A DNA stretch of 64,000 bases from Flavobacterium branchiicola (GCF_018383905.1 NZ_JAGYWA010000006.1:389634-453633); one strand, 5' to 3'; positions 1-9,368 are shown, counted from the stretch's first letter. Numbers and translations are program-made. Notes: generated from the letters alone by a model not told the origin.

Positions 1-363
1 AATCGTTAAATGATTTTCAAATAAAGCTAAAACTTCTTTACTTAAACCAACACTTTCTTTTCCGAAAACAAGCCAGTCTCCATCTTGAAAATCAGTTTCA
101 AGATATGATTTTTCAGCATGAGAACTCATTAAAAAAACACGGGATTTATCTGGAATTTGTTGCATCCATTCTTCTACATTCTGATATTCGGTTACGTCAA
201 GATGTACCCAATAATCCAAACCGGAACGTTTTAGATTTTTATCATTAATTACAAATCCAAAGGGATGAACTAAATGCAGTCGGCTTTCTGTACCCACGCA
301 CAATCTTCCGATATTTCCGGTATTATTTGGTATTTCTGGTTCTACAAGAACAACGTTTAGCAT
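1..363 (-). CDS. trmL: tRNA (cytidine(34)-2'-O)-methyltransferase, partial
   Basis: Translating the minus strand from the ATG at 361-363 gives 121 residues without a stop, so the C-terminus lies beyond the window edge. The N-terminus reads LNVVLVEPEIPNNTGNIGR, the signature of the small SPOUT methyltransferases of the TrmL/YibK family. It continues with the conserved LHLVHPFGF segment and GDWLVFGKES, the start of the SAM-binding knot. TrmL proteins are about 150-160 residues, so roughly 30-40 are missing. The family 2'-O-methylates the wobble base of tRNA-Leu. The family assignment is firm; activity is inferred. Confidence 0.88.
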   Translation of the reverse strand, partial: MLNVVLVEPEIPNNTGNIGRLCVGTESRLHLVHPFGFVINDKNLKRSGLDYWVHLDVTEYQNVEEWMQQIPDKSRVFLMSSHAEKSYLETDFQDGDWLVFGKESVGLSKEVLALFENHLTI

Positions 364-429
364 CTTTTTTATTTATGAATTATAAGTTATGAATTAGGAG
401 TTCCAATAATTATCAAATTACCACATTCT

Positions 430-996
430 CTAATTCTCAAATTGATCAACTTCGAGAACATCACCCGCTTTTAGGTTTTGCAAATATACATTACCAATTC
501 GAACGCGAACCAATCTTAAAGTAGGAAAACCTACTGCAGCGGTCATTTTTCGAACCTGGCGAAACTTTCCTTCATTCACGGTAATTGAAGCCCAGGAAGT
601 GGGACCGTGACGTTCGTCTCTGATCTTTTTGGCTCTTGGACCGAAATCCGGAATTTCGGTAACTATAAAAGCAGCGCAGGGTTTTGTTTTGTATTTTCCG
701 CCATCAAGGCCTATTTCTACCCCTTTTTGCAATTGTTCAATTGCTTCAGGAGTTATAATGCCATCAACCTGAACGTAATATTCTTTGTCGACTTTTTTGC
801 TTCTTATTTGTTCGCTTACTTTTCCGTCGGTTGTCAATAAAAGCAGACCTTCAGAATCTTCATCCAATCTTCCAATTGCCATTGTGCCTTCGGGGAAATC
901 ATGCAATTCGCCCAAAAGTTTTTTCTTTCTTTTCAATTCATAAATAAATTGACTCAGATAGCCATATGGCTTAAAAAGAATAAAGTGTCGATGCAT
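430..996 (-). CDS. rluE: 23S rRNA pseudouridine synthase, RsuA/RluE type
   Basis: A 188-residue protein of the RsuA/RluB/E/F pseudouridine synthase family without an N-terminal S4 domain. The catalytic motif AIGRLDEDSEGLLLLT, holding the family's essential Asp, is at about residues 41-56. The start FILFKPYGYLSQF and the FRQVRKM stretch near residue 150 are also typical. Length and absence of S4 fit RluE, which modifies U2457 of 23S rRNA in E. coli; the exact target here is inferred. It shares its strand with the partial trmL downstream, so the two form a small RNA-modification pair separated by 66 bases. Confidence 0.88.
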   Translation of the reverse strand: MHRHFILFKPYGYLSQFIYELKRKKKLLGELHDFPEGTMAIGRLDEDSEGLLLLTTDGKVSEQIRSKKVDKEYYVQVDGIITPEAIEQLQKGVEIGLDGGKYKTKPCAAFIVTEIPDFGPRAKKIRDERHGPTSWASITVNEGKFRQVRKMTAAVGFPTLRLVRVRIGNVYLQNLKAGDVLEVDQFEN

Positions 997-1045
997 GATT
1001 AATTTTTTGCAAAGATAGTTCTTTAGTAAAACTAAAAGAGAAAGT

Positions 1046-1243
1046 TTAGGCTTTGATTTTTTTTATCCATAAACAGATAAACCAAATTGCTGTTATAGCA
1101 AAAATGATAAGTAGCTCCGGATAATAGTTCCTGAAAAAGTCATGAAAATAGCTTCCCACTAAAATATAAGCGGAAGCCATACATAATTTGATGATGATAA
1201 ATTCGGCATTCGACCAGCTGGTTTTTATTTTGAAGAAATTCAT
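1046..1243 (-). CDS. small membrane protein, unknown
   Basis: A 65-residue product that I do not recognise. It has two hydrophobic stretches, about residues 16-32 (IIIKLCMASAYILVGSY) and 43-60 (ELLIIFAITAIWFICLWI), separated by a polar HDFFRNYYP loop, and it ends in basic residues (KKIKA). This suggests a two-helix inner-membrane protein. It lies 49 bases upstream of rluE on the same strand. No opposing gene explains the reading frame. It could be genuine but lineage-specific; no function is proposed. Confidence 0.5.
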   Translation of the reverse strand: MNFFKIKTSWSNAEFIIIKLCMASAYILVGSYFHDFFRNYYPELLIIFAITAIWFICLWIKKIKA

Positions 1244-1385
1244 AATATCATACTATTAAGTTGCTCTTATTAAAGGTACTGAATTTTGAAAAAGTGGCAA
1301 TTATAAAACAAAGACAATGTAAAGCCATAATTTTTTCGAGATTAGAATTCGTAATATTATGATTAGAATTTAAAATAGTAAAATT

Positions 1386-1760
1386 ATGGAAACGAATAAT
1401 TTAGGCTCAAAAAAGATAAACGGAGTACAGAAAAATATAGATGAATCGAAAGGGAAAAATGTATCGCATGATGGTGAATCTGAAAATGCAAACCTGAAAA
1501 AAGAAGTAGTGACAGATATAGGGGGAAATAAGGAAATAGTTGAAAGAGCACGAAATGAAAATGAAGAAATAAAAAAAGTATCCCACGAGATAAATCCAGA
1601 TAATCCAAATGCAAATCGCGGAGTTAAAACAGAAGAGGAAGCCAATAGAACGATTGAAAATAAAGATCGAAATTCTGATATTACTCCAAATCGATATCCA
1701 AACTCACATCCTGACAATCATGAAGACAGAGGTAATATGAAATTAGACGAAGACGAATAA
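1386..1760 (+). CDS. hydrophilic low-complexity protein, unknown
   Basis: A 124-residue, very charged and Asn-rich protein with no hydrophobic segment. The start METNNLGSKK follows an AT-rich stretch with no Shine-Dalgarno, as is normal here. The C-terminus (TPNRYPNSHPDNHEDRG, then an acidic tail) is less repetitive than the rest. The whole product looks intrinsically disordered. Two open frames on the opposite strand are low-complexity reflections of this one. It resembles the acidic protein at 38139-38438 in style but not in sequence. No function is proposed. Confidence 0.55.
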   Translation: METNNLGSKKINGVQKNIDESKGKNVSHDGESENANLKKEVVTDIGGNKEIVERARNENEEIKKVSHEINPDNPNANRGVKTEEEANRTIENKDRNSDITPNRYPNSHPDNHEDRGNMKLDEDE

Positions 1761-1914
1761 GTTTATACGATTTTTTTATGGTTTCTGAGGACAATTTAAC
1801 ATCAATAACATTTGCTTGGCATATGGAGTTAATGTTATTATAAACCGAGGGTTTTAAGGTGCTCAAGGTCTAATATCTTCGTAAATTGTAGTTTCAAATT
1901 TAAATATTAAGAAT

Positions 1915-2667
1915 ATGGCACTTTTAGAAAACAAAGTGGCTTTTGTATCTGGTGGAGGTTCAGGAATTGGACGCGCTGTGGCAAAAGCTTACGCTCGAGA
2001 AGGAGCAAAAGTAGTAATCTCAGATATTAATGTTGAACATGGTGAAGAAACCGTAAAAAGTATAAAGGACAGTGGAGGAGAAGCCTTTTTTGTAAAAGGA
2101 GATTCTTCTGTTGCAAGCGATAATAAACACATGGTTGAGGTTGCAGTTTCAAAATACGGCCGATTGGATATCGCCTGTAATAATGCGGGAATTGGCGGTC
2201 CGGCAAAACCAACGGGAGAATATGATCCGGAAGCTTGGGATCGCGTAATTGCGCTTAATTTAAGCGGAGTGTTTTATGCCTGTCGTTATCAGCTGGAACA
2301 AATGGAGAAAAACGGTGGCGGCAGTATTGTAAATATTGCTTCAATTCATGGTCAGGTTGCAGCGCCAAACAGTCCGGCTTATACGGCCTCTAAACATGGA
2401 GTTGTGGGATTGACTAAAAATATTGCGGCAGAATATGCTTTAAAAAATATTCGTTGTAATGCCGTAGGTCCCGGTTATATAGAAACCGCTTTATTAAAAG
2501 ATAATCTCACGCAAAACCTAATGGATGCTGTTGCAGCAAAAGCACCAATGAATCGTTTAGGTACTGCAGAAGAAATTGCCGAACTCGTTACTTTTTTGAG
2601 TTCTGAAAAATCTTCTTTCACAACAGGAAGTTATATTATTGCTGATGGTGGATATACCGCAGTATAA
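1915..2667 (+). CDS. SDR family NAD(P)-dependent oxidoreductase
   Basis: A 250-residue classical short-chain dehydrogenase. The N-terminal Rossmann motif is SGGGSGIGRA (about 12-21). ISDINVEHGEE follows, where Asp after the second strand favours NAD over NADP. The structural NNAGIGG motif is near residue 88. The catalytic Ser (NIASIHGQ) and the YTASK motif (Tyr and Lys) are near 140-160, and the C-terminal ITxDGG-like end is IIADGGYTAV. Length is normal for the family. The substrate cannot be told. A strong terminator follows at 2691, so it is monocistronic on this side. The regulatory region upstream is only about 150 bases. Confidence 0.93.
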   Translation: MALLENKVAFVSGGGSGIGRAVAKAYAREGAKVVISDINVEHGEETVKSIKDSGGEAFFVKGDSSVASDNKHMVEVAVSKYGRLDIACNNAGIGGPAKPTGEYDPEAWDRVIALNLSGVFYACRYQLEQMEKNGGGSIVNIASIHGQVAAPNSPAYTASKHGVVGLTKNIAAEYALKNIRCNAVGPGYIETALLKDNLTQNLMDAVAAKAPMNRLGTAEEIAELVTFLSSEKSSFTTGSYIIADGGYTAV

Positions 2668-2690
2668 AATTATATAAATGTTATTGTTTA

Positions 2691-2721
2691 AAGCCGTCTG
2701 AAATTCAGACGGCTTTTTTTT
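2691..2721 (+). terminator. rho-independent terminator after the SDR gene
   Basis: AAGCCGTCTG and CAGACGGCTT form a 10-bp stem around a short AAATT loop, followed by a run of T. It starts 23 bases after the SDR stop codon. Confidence 0.9.
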
Positions 2722-2968
2722 GTTTTTTGAAATATTTAATAAAGAGGTTTTTACTTGTTAATTTGATTAAGCAGATCATTTTATATTTAAATCATTAAAA
2801 AAAGGCTGAGGGCAGATTATAGCTATTAAGTAAGAAAAATAGGGGAGTAGAATTTTAGCTTCTTTTAGATGTTGTTCTGAAATAACTTACAATTAATTTA
2901 AGTTTTTACAATATTCTCTTAACTTTAAACACGATAAATTTGAACTCTAAAACTCTATTCGAAAACCT
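2722..2968. other. AT-rich leader before the T9SS gene, no gene seen
   Basis: Together with the terminator this is about 300 bases without a coding frame worth calling. The last 70 bases contain a TAACTTTA box that could act as a weak -7 element for the gene at 2969. No repeat or RNA was recognised. Confidence 0.5.
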
Positions 2969-5900
2969 ATGAAAAACAATTACACTTTCCGTCATCTCAT
3001 GACATTTTTAGTTTTTTTATTTTGTTTCTCACTCAACATAAGTGCGCAAACAATGCCAGCGGTACAGGATTTACCCTTTAGCCAAAAATTTACAGGATGG
3101 GCGGCTAATTCTGCAATTTATCCCGACGGTTTTCAGGGCTGGGTTGCCAATGCTGCCGGAAATACTGCGGTATACAATACCGGCTTATCTGGAGACAGAA
3201 CCATCATAGCTAGTAGTAACGCTGGACAAACGAATGGTAACATACATAATTATAACAGACTGATTGGTTTTCTAAATTCAACATCTGTTGATTTGGCAAT
3301 TGGTTTGGCATTTTCAACTTCAACAAGTAAAGATATAAAAGTCGAATATGATGCCATGGTTTTCCGAAATCCGTATGACGGAGTGGCGACAAATCGCCTT
3401 CAGGAAATGTCTTTGCAATATCGTGTTGGAATTACAGGGCCTTTCATAACATTGCCTGCTACAGCTTACTCAAATAATAGTACAGTTGCCAGAATAACAG
3501 CTAGTGCTCCTGATCCTATAGCGACAAGAAAAGCGGTTATACTACCTGCAGAATGTAATTACCAGCCTGTTGTACAAATAAGATGGATTGCAAGATTAAT
3601 TTCTGGTTCAGCCGGTGGTCGCCAGTCTTTTGCAATTGATAATATCGATATTAAAAGCGATACCGAAGCTCCGGTTAATGCTACAGGTTATCCAAAAATT
3701 ACTAATGTCTTAACAGAGAGTTTTGATTTTATTTATAAAATTAATGAAATTGCAAAAACGTATTATGTGTTATTGCCTTCAGGAAGCGTAGCGCCAACAA
3801 TTGCACAAATAAAAGCAGGTCAGGATTCAAACGGTGCTACAGCTTTACAATCTGGGATTTTTGATGTTACTGATTTTAATGCAGAATACGTAAAAACTTT
3901 TTCGGGATTAAGTATAGATACTCCATATTCTATTTTTTATGTTTCTGAAGATATTATTGGAAATATATCAGCCGTAAATAAACAAGATGCTTCGACGGCA
4001 CCGGTTTTAATTCCTTCATTATCTACAACAGTAACGACATTAGACTTAGGTGCTTCTGAACCAAATTATGAGTCAGAAATTTTAAGCTATCAGATTGCCG
4101 CTACAAATCTTACTAAAGATGTTGTGGTAACTTCTCCTGCAAACTTTACGATTTCAAAAGATAATACTACTTTTTCATCCTCTTTAACATTTGCAGCAAC
4201 TGATTTTGCCTCAAATGCTACACCAACTGTTTATGTGAAATTTGCACCAAATGCGATTGCCGGTTTTTCAGGATCAATAACTCATGTATCTGCTGGTGCA
4301 AGTACAAAAGAAGTTGTTCTTAGCGGATACGGTATTAATCCCTACACGCAAAATTTTAACGACCCAAATGTCCTTGCCAATAGCGGGTGGAAACAATACG
4401 ATATTTCCGGAACTGCTAATAAATGGTCATACACAAATGCAACCCGAAATGTTAACAGCGCTCCGGGGGCAGTTTTAATAAATGGATATTCAGATAATGG
4501 TCCAAGTAAAGACTGGTTGATTTCACCAAAATTGCATTTAGATACATTTGGTCAATTCCCATTATTGTCTTTTTATTCTCGTAAATTCTACGCTGGACCA
4601 GGTTTAAAATTAATGGTTTCTGTAGATTATGATGGAAAAAGTAATCCGGAAAATGCTACCTGGACAGAGATACCAGCTAATTTTCCAACCACTACAGGAA
4701 CGTATACCAGATCTCAATACATTAAATTAGATAATTACAAAACAAGTCATACCTATTTAGCATGGGTGTATGAAACTACAGCCGGCGGAAATAATTTTGC
4801 AGCCGAATGGTCTTTAGACGATGTAGCCATTACAGATGAATCTGGATATATAGCTTCAAATCCTATTTTAGATTTTGGAGATGTTTTACCAAATGGGATT
4901 TCTGCGAGCCAATCTTTTAATTTTATTGCCGAAGGTTATGGTGATATTACAATTGCTGCTCCGGCTTCATACGAGTTGTCTTTAGATAATGTTTCGTTTC
5001 AGGGAAGTGTTGTGGTTACAGCAGCAGACGCTATTGCAGGAAAAATAGTGTATGCAAGATTTGTTCCTGTTACCAAAGAATTATCAATTTCTGGAGAATT
5101 AACAGTAACCGGGAATTCATTAAATAAAAAAATAGGATCACTTACAGGTTCTTCAATACCAAAAGCAGATACTTTTGATGTAGTAAGTTATAATTTGGAA
5201 TTTTTTGGAACTGATGTTAAAGATAAAACCGGTAAAGAATTTGGACCAACAAATGATGCTTTGCAAATTGAGAATGTTGCAAAAGTTATGAATAAGCTAA
5301 ATGCAGATGTTTATGTCGTTCAGGAAGTTTCGGATGAGCCAGCACTAGATGCTTTAATTCAAAAAATTAGTATAAACGGAAAAACATTTGATAAGGCAAT
5401 CTCAACTTCTTGGTCGTACTCATTTAAACCTTTAGATCCTTATTTTCCACCTCAGAAACTGGTTGTAATTTATAATACAGAAACTACTACCGTAAAAAGT
5501 ACAAAAGTATTATTTAAAGATTTGTACGATCAAATTCGTCTTAATACAGTAGTTTTACCAGGTTATCCGGGAACAGAAACTCCAGAAGAGAATGATGATA
5601 GTTTTTTCTCATCAGGACGTCTTCCTTATTTAGTTCAGATTGAAGCCAATATTGGCGGTATTAAAAAAGAGATTAATCTGATTGATCTTCACGCACGTGC
5701 AAACAGCGGAACAGATATTTCAAAATACAATCAGCGTAAATATGATATTGATTATTTAAAAGACGCATTAGATGCAGAATATCCAGACGCAAATTTAATT
5801 CTTTTAGGAGATTTTAATGATGATGTAAAAGCTTGGGTTGGAAATGCAAGTACAGTTTCATCTTATAAGAAATTTGTAGATGATACTACTAATTATAATG

Positions 5901-6400
5901 CCTTAACATTAGGTATTAGCCAGGCTGGAGCTTATAGTTTTTTAAGTTCACAAGGATTCTTAGACCATATTTTAATTTCAAATGAATTAACAGATCAGTA
6001 TATCGACAAATCAATTGCAGTTTATGATCCACGTGCCGATATTGCCGATTATACAACAACAACATCAGATCACGGACCTGTAATCGCTCGTTTTGAATTG
6101 AAAAAAGATGTTTTGTCAACTGTTGATTTTGAAACAAACAAAGGGTATCTGGTAAATGCTTTCCCTAATCCGTCTTCTGATGTGGTTAATATCGAAGTAA
6201 AAACAAAAGACGATAAAAACCTGACTTTAAATCTTTATGATATTGCAGGAAGAACTGTAATTAAATCAATTCAAATAAAAGGGACTCAGGAAAAGAATAC
6301 GGCAATTGTTCAATTAAGTAATCTTAAAACTGGAATTTATGTTTACACTTTAAGTGAAAATGGTAAAGTAATTTACAGCAATAAGATTGTTAAAAAATAG
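2969..6400 (+). CDS. T9SS-secreted multidomain protein with endonuclease/exonuclease/phosphatase domain
   Basis: A 1143-residue exported protein. A Sec signal peptide (hydrophobic FLVFLFCFSLNISAQ) ends near residue 27. The middle holds beta-sandwich regions, including a choice-of-anchor-like segment near 465-630 (DWLISPKLHLDT... WSLDDVAI). An endonuclease/exonuclease/phosphatase domain spans about 735-1050, with VVSYNLEFFG, VYVVQEV, LIDLHARA, LILLGDFNDD and TSDHGPVIARF supplying the metal-binding Glu, Asp-Asn and Asp-His residues. The last 80 residues (AFPNPSSDVVNIEV... LYDIAGR... GIYVYTL) are a type A type IX secretion sorting domain. I infer a cell-surface or secreted nuclease or phosphodiesterase. 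The substrate is not evident. Confidence 0.92.
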   Translation: MKNNYTFRHLMTFLVFLFCFSLNISAQTMPAVQDLPFSQKFTGWAANSAIYPDGFQGWVANAAGNTAVYNTGLSGDRTIIASSNAGQTNGNIHNYNRLIGFLNSTSVDLAIGLAFSTSTSKDIKVEYDAMVFRNPYDGVATNRLQEMSLQYRVGITGPFITLPATAYSNNSTVARITASAPDPIATRKAVILPAECNYQPVVQIRWIARLISGSAGGRQSFAIDNIDIKSDTEAPVNATGYPKITNVLTESFDFIYKINEIAKTYYVLLPSGSVAPTIAQIKAGQDSNGATALQSGIFDVTDFNAEYVKTFSGLSIDTPYSIFYVSEDIIGNISAVNKQDASTAPVLIPSLSTTVTTLDLGASEPNYESEILSYQIAATNLTKDVVVTSPANFTISKDNTTFSSSLTFAATDFASNATPTVYVKFAPNAIAGFSGSITHVSAGASTKEVVLSGYGINPYTQNFNDPNVLANSGWKQYDISGTANKWSYTNATRNVNSAPGAVLINGYSDNGPSKDWLISPKLHLDTFGQFPLLSFYSRKFYAGPGLKLMVSVDYDGKSNPENATWTEIPANFPTTTGTYTRSQYIKLDNYKTSHTYLAWVYETTAGGNNFAAEWSLDDVAITDESGYIASNPILDFGDVLPNGISASQSFNFIAEGYGDITIAAPASYELSLDNVSFQGSVVVTAADAIAGKIVYARFVPVTKELSISGELTVTGNSLNKKIGSLTGSSIPKADTFDVVSYNLEFFGTDVKDKTGKEFGPTNDALQIENVAKVMNKLNADVYVVQEVSDEPALDALIQKISINGKTFDKAISTSWSYSFKPLDPYFPPQKLVVIYNTETTTVKSTKVLFKDLYDQIRLNTVVLPGYPGTETPEENDDSFFSSGRLPYLVQIEANIGGIKKEINLIDLHARANSGTDISKYNQRKYDIDYLKDALDAEYPDANLILLGDFNDDVKAWVGNASTVSSYKKFVDDTTNYNALTLGISQAGAYSFLSSQGFLDHILISNELTDQYIDKSIAVYDPRADIADYTTTTSDHGPVIARFELKKDVLSTVDFETNKGYLVNAFPNPSSDVVNIEVKTKDDKNLTLNLYDIAGRTVIKSIQIKGTQEKNTAIVQLSNLKTGIYVYTLSENGKVIYSNKIVKK

Positions 6401-6424
6401 ATTTCAAAAAGAGTAAAATAAAGA

Positions 6425-6456
6425 AAGGCGATTCAAATTTGAATCGCCTTCTTTTA
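6425..6456. terminator. bidirectional terminator between convergent genes
   Basis: AAGGCGATTCAAA pairs with TTTGAATCGCCTT with almost no loop; A- and T-rich flanks lie on both sides. It separates the T9SS gene from the convergent mepB-like gene, whose stop codon it overlaps. Confidence 0.85.
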
Positions 6457-6981
6457 TTGGATAAAAAGCTTTGTGAATTTTTCTATTTCCGTTTCCGGAA
6501 TTATACTGTAAAAATAATCCAGCTGCCATTTTTGTGTTTTTTGCGCCTGTTTACTGTTTGCTTCATCCCAGGGCGGATAAACACGCGTAGCTCTAATTCC
6601 TTCCTTAGTAGCTGTGGTGAAAATTCCTTTTTTGAGAAGAATCTCTTTTGGGAATACAAATTGTCCAAACAAATCCTCTTTTCGTACACTTACAATAACA
6701 AAATCGATTGGATCATTATAATCAAAAGGTTCAATTGTTCCTTTTATATTTCTTTTCCATAAGGTTACAAACTGCCCTGTTTTTGTTGGTGTAATTTTAG
6801 CCGATCTGAACTTTATTGACCTATCATCAATTTTAAAATCAAAAGCATCATATTCTTTACTTTCAATTTCCGGCTGAGGTTCAGAACAAATAAATCCGCA
6901 AACATCGTAAATTAATTTTTTTGCAGTAATTAAATTTTTTGGCAAAGATGTTTCATCTGTCCAATTATTTTCAGGTATCAT
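6454..6981 (-). CDS. mepB: MepB family protein
   Basis: A 175-residue soluble protein that matches the MepB family, named after a gene beside the Staphylococcus mepA efflux gene. The core YDAFDFKIDDRSIKFRSAKI is followed by TKTGQFVTLWKR and a PIDFVIVSV strand, then FGQFVFPKEILLKKGI and the conserved GIRATRVYPPWD. Length is close to the family norm (about 160-170). The biochemical role of the family is unknown and there is no mepA-like transporter nearby. The gene stands alone between the terminator at 6425 and the anti-sigma gene. Confidence 0.8.
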   Translation of the reverse strand: MIPENNWTDETSLPKNLITAKKLIYDVCGFICSEPQPEIESKEYDAFDFKIDDRSIKFRSAKITPTKTGQFVTLWKRNIKGTIEPFDYNDPIDFVIVSVRKEDLFGQFVFPKEILLKKGIFTTATKEGIRATRVYPPWDEANSKQAQKTQKWQLDYFYSIIPETEIEKFTKLFIQ

Positions 6982-7024
6982 TTATACTTTATATTTCTGT
7001 AAAATTATATAAAATACCTGCCAA

Positions 7025-8770
7025 TTAAAAAGAAACATTAAGTCCAAAGTTCAATCCCCATTGAACCTGATTGAAAGATTGGCTGTTTAAAGGATTTACA
7101 TAATAATTGACAGCAGGCTCAACAAAAACATTTGTTTTTTTATACACGCGATATTGTACTGTGCTGCTTAAAGTTGAACCGTAAACAAAATCATTTGCAT
7201 TTACATTTTTACCAATAGAATAGCCATCTAAAGCAACATTGTTAGAAATTAACTTACCAACAAATCCTCCGGTGTTTAAAGTAATGTTTGCCTTGTTTTT
7301 TGAGAAAATAGCATAGGAAACTTCCAAAGGCATTTCGACATATCGTAAGCTCTGATCTAAATTTCCACTTTGAATGTTATCACTTTTTAGTGCATTTTTA
7401 GTACTATTAGAAACCAGTACATAATCTTCATTTGTTGCAATTTGCGGAACAGTAGAATTCTGAACTAAATAATCGCCAGTACCAAAGAAAGCATTGCTTT
7501 TTACATTCATATAAGCCACATTTGCAACGCTTTGTCCTAGCTCATTGATTTTGAAGCCAGAAGCAACCGCCCATTTCTTAGCGACTTTGTATTTTGTTTT
7601 AACCCCGTAACTATTACTTTGTTTAGAATCGTTGACATTACCTAAAGTTCTGTCGTTTTTGTAGTTTTCTGAACTGGCAACACCCGCAAAAACCTGAACT
7701 GCCCATTTGTCTGTTTTGTCTAAAGATTCTTCTTTCTTGTCTTTTTTATCTTTTTTGTTTTCAGGAGCCTGAGCGATAATTCCTTTTTCTAAATTTTGAA
7801 GTTCAGCCAACTGAATAGAATCTTGCTTGCTTAAAGCACTACCAAATCTTGAATTGTTTTTTAGATTGTTATCTGCAATTGCTTTTTCTGAAGTTGTTTT
7901 TTCAGATTTTATTTCAGTACTAAATTCTCTTTTGCTTCCGCTTACAACAGCTTGTTTATCATTTTTAAACGAGTTTGAAGCGACAGTATTTGATGAATTG
8001 TATTTTTCGAAAATTGAATTCGTTGGTAAAGCAGTTGAAGCAGTATTAAAGCTATTTGTTTTACCAGCCTTAAATGTTTTTTCAGCCAAAACTTTGTCCG
8101 CATTTTTCTTTTCAGGATCAGAAACATACATTTTTGAAGCTGAATTAAAAGAGTTTTGCTGTTTAGGATAATATCCTTTTTCTGCTACACTTTGATTTTT
8201 ACTGTTTTTTGATGTGTTTAAATTCGGATGTTTTGAAAACGAATTAAACTGATTTTCTTTTTCTGAAACTGAAGTTTTTTGTGCCGATGAATTATTATTA
8301 ATCTTATTATCCGTACTAACTACTGCTGATTTTGCATTTGAAACAGCAGGATTAGAATTGACATTAGAATAGGTATTAATTATGGCATTTTTGTCTGTTT
8401 GATTTTCAGGATTTTCTACAACTTGTTTTTCTGTTGTATTCGACTTTTGAACGTTGTCATTTTTATTTTCATCTAAAGTTATTGAGCTTTTATCTTTAGA
8501 TTCCTTTTGATTTTCGTCTAATACAACACTATTGTTATTGATGATATCACCATTTATAGTTTTAATTCCTGAGTTTGATGTAAAATATAATACAGAAGGA
8601 AGCAGTAAGCCCAGTAAAAGGCATGCCGCAGCTGACCACCAAAGAATTGCTCTTTTCTTCTTTTTAGGTTTATCTAGTTTTTCTTCAATATTTGCCCACA
8701 ATTCCGGAGGTGGAATACTTGCGAAGTTTTCCATTGATGAAAAAATATCTTCTATCTTTTCTTTTTTCAT
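7025..8770 (-). CDS. anti-sigma-like membrane protein with C-terminal outer-membrane beta-barrel domain
   Basis: A 581-residue protein whose ATG overlaps the stop of the ECF sigma gene by 4 bases. Residues 1-40 are a charged cytoplasmic segment with PPPELWANIEEKLD, as in Bacteroidota anti-sigma-like proteins. One membrane helix follows (41-63, ILWWSAAACLLLGLLLPSV). Residues 70-350 are a long Asn/Ser/Lys-rich linker. From about 355 alternating aromatic beta-strands (WAVQVFAGV ... YVEMPLEVSYAIF ... WGLNFGLNVSF) end in Phe, as outer-membrane barrel domains do. I infer that it holds the sigma factor and reaches across the periplasm. No FecR-type domain is visible. Confidence 0.75.
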   Translation of the reverse strand: MKKEKIEDIFSSMENFASIPPPELWANIEEKLDKPKKKKRAILWWSAAACLLLGLLLPSVLYFTSNSGIKTINGDIINNNSVVLDENQKESKDKSSITLDENKNDNVQKSNTTEKQVVENPENQTDKNAIINTYSNVNSNPAVSNAKSAVVSTDNKINNNSSAQKTSVSEKENQFNSFSKHPNLNTSKNSKNQSVAEKGYYPKQQNSFNSASKMYVSDPEKKNADKVLAEKTFKAGKTNSFNTASTALPTNSIFEKYNSSNTVASNSFKNDKQAVVSGSKREFSTEIKSEKTTSEKAIADNNLKNNSRFGSALSKQDSIQLAELQNLEKGIIAQAPENKKDKKDKKEESLDKTDKWAVQVFAGVASSENYKNDRTLGNVNDSKQSNSYGVKTKYKVAKKWAVASGFKINELGQSVANVAYMNVKSNAFFGTGDYLVQNSTVPQIATNEDYVLVSNSTKNALKSDNIQSGNLDQSLRYVEMPLEVSYAIFSKNKANITLNTGGFVGKLISNNVALDGYSIGKNVNANDFVYGSTLSSTVQYRVYKKTNVFVEPAVNYYVNPLNSQSFNQVQWGLNFGLNVSF

Positions 8771-9318
8771 GCTATTTTAAAATTTTTTATGCTCAAAATT
8801 CTTTTCTGCAAAATGCCTTTCGCTCTATTTAAATTAGATTTTGATGTTCCTTCAGAAATATTCAGTAACTCGGCTATTTCTTTATGTTTCATTTTTTCAA
8901 AAACATACAAGTTGAAAACCGTTCGATATTGATCGGGTAAATCCCTTATATATTCTAATAATTTTTCTTGCTCTATGGGAATAGTATCTAATTCTTCTTC
9001 TTCAATAAAATCACTGTCAGGATCAAAGACATCCAGAAAAAAACTTTCTTTTTTCTTTTTATTTAGAGTTTCTATCAGTTTATTGATAAAAATACGTTTT
9101 AGCCAGCCTTCAAAGCTTCCTTCAAATTTGTATTGGCTTATTTTCTGAAAAACGATTACAAATGCTTCCTGAAAAACATCTTTTGCATCATCTTCATTTT
9201 TCATATACTTCAAGCATATACCATACAAAACAGGAGAGAACAACTGATAAATTTTCAGTTGTCCTTCCCGGTTATTTTGTATGCATAACCTAATGTATTT
9301 TTCTAAATCGTCTTTCAA
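8767..9318 (-). CDS. ECF RNA polymerase sigma factor
   Basis: A 183-residue sigma-70 family ECF factor. Region 2 is at about 20-90, with DAKDVFQEAFVIVFQKI (the region 2.2 helix) and FEGWLKRIFINKLIE. Region 4 is at about 125-175, with LPDQYRTVFNLYVFEKMKH and the helix-turn-helix HKEIAELLNISEGTSKSNL. Its stop overlaps the start of the next gene (8770), which encodes a membrane protein with an anti-sigma-like N-terminus. The overlap implies translational coupling and a sigma/anti-sigma pair. Target promoters are unknown. Confidence 0.93.
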   Translation of the reverse strand: MKDDLEKYIRLCIQNNREGQLKIYQLFSPVLYGICLKYMKNEDDAKDVFQEAFVIVFQKISQYKFEGSFEGWLKRIFINKLIETLNKKKKESFFLDVFDPDSDFIEEEELDTIPIEQEKLLEYIRDLPDQYRTVFNLYVFEKMKHKEIAELLNISEGTSKSNLNRAKGILQKRILSIKNFKIA

Positions 9319-9368
9319 AAAGTGGTATTGTTTGGTTTTGCAAAAATAGTTTTTATAAACTTAAAAAA

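Noticed and set aside
1370..1717. 115-codon frame opposite the hydrophilic protein gene
   Set aside because: Low-complexity Phe/Ser composition is the mirror of the Glu/Lys/Asn-rich plus-strand frame; the 1386-1760 reading has a more natural protein composition and a sensible end.
7827..8171. 114-codon frame opposite the anti-sigma-like gene
   Set aside because: It mirrors the Asn/Ser/Lys linker of the real gene and has no independent support.
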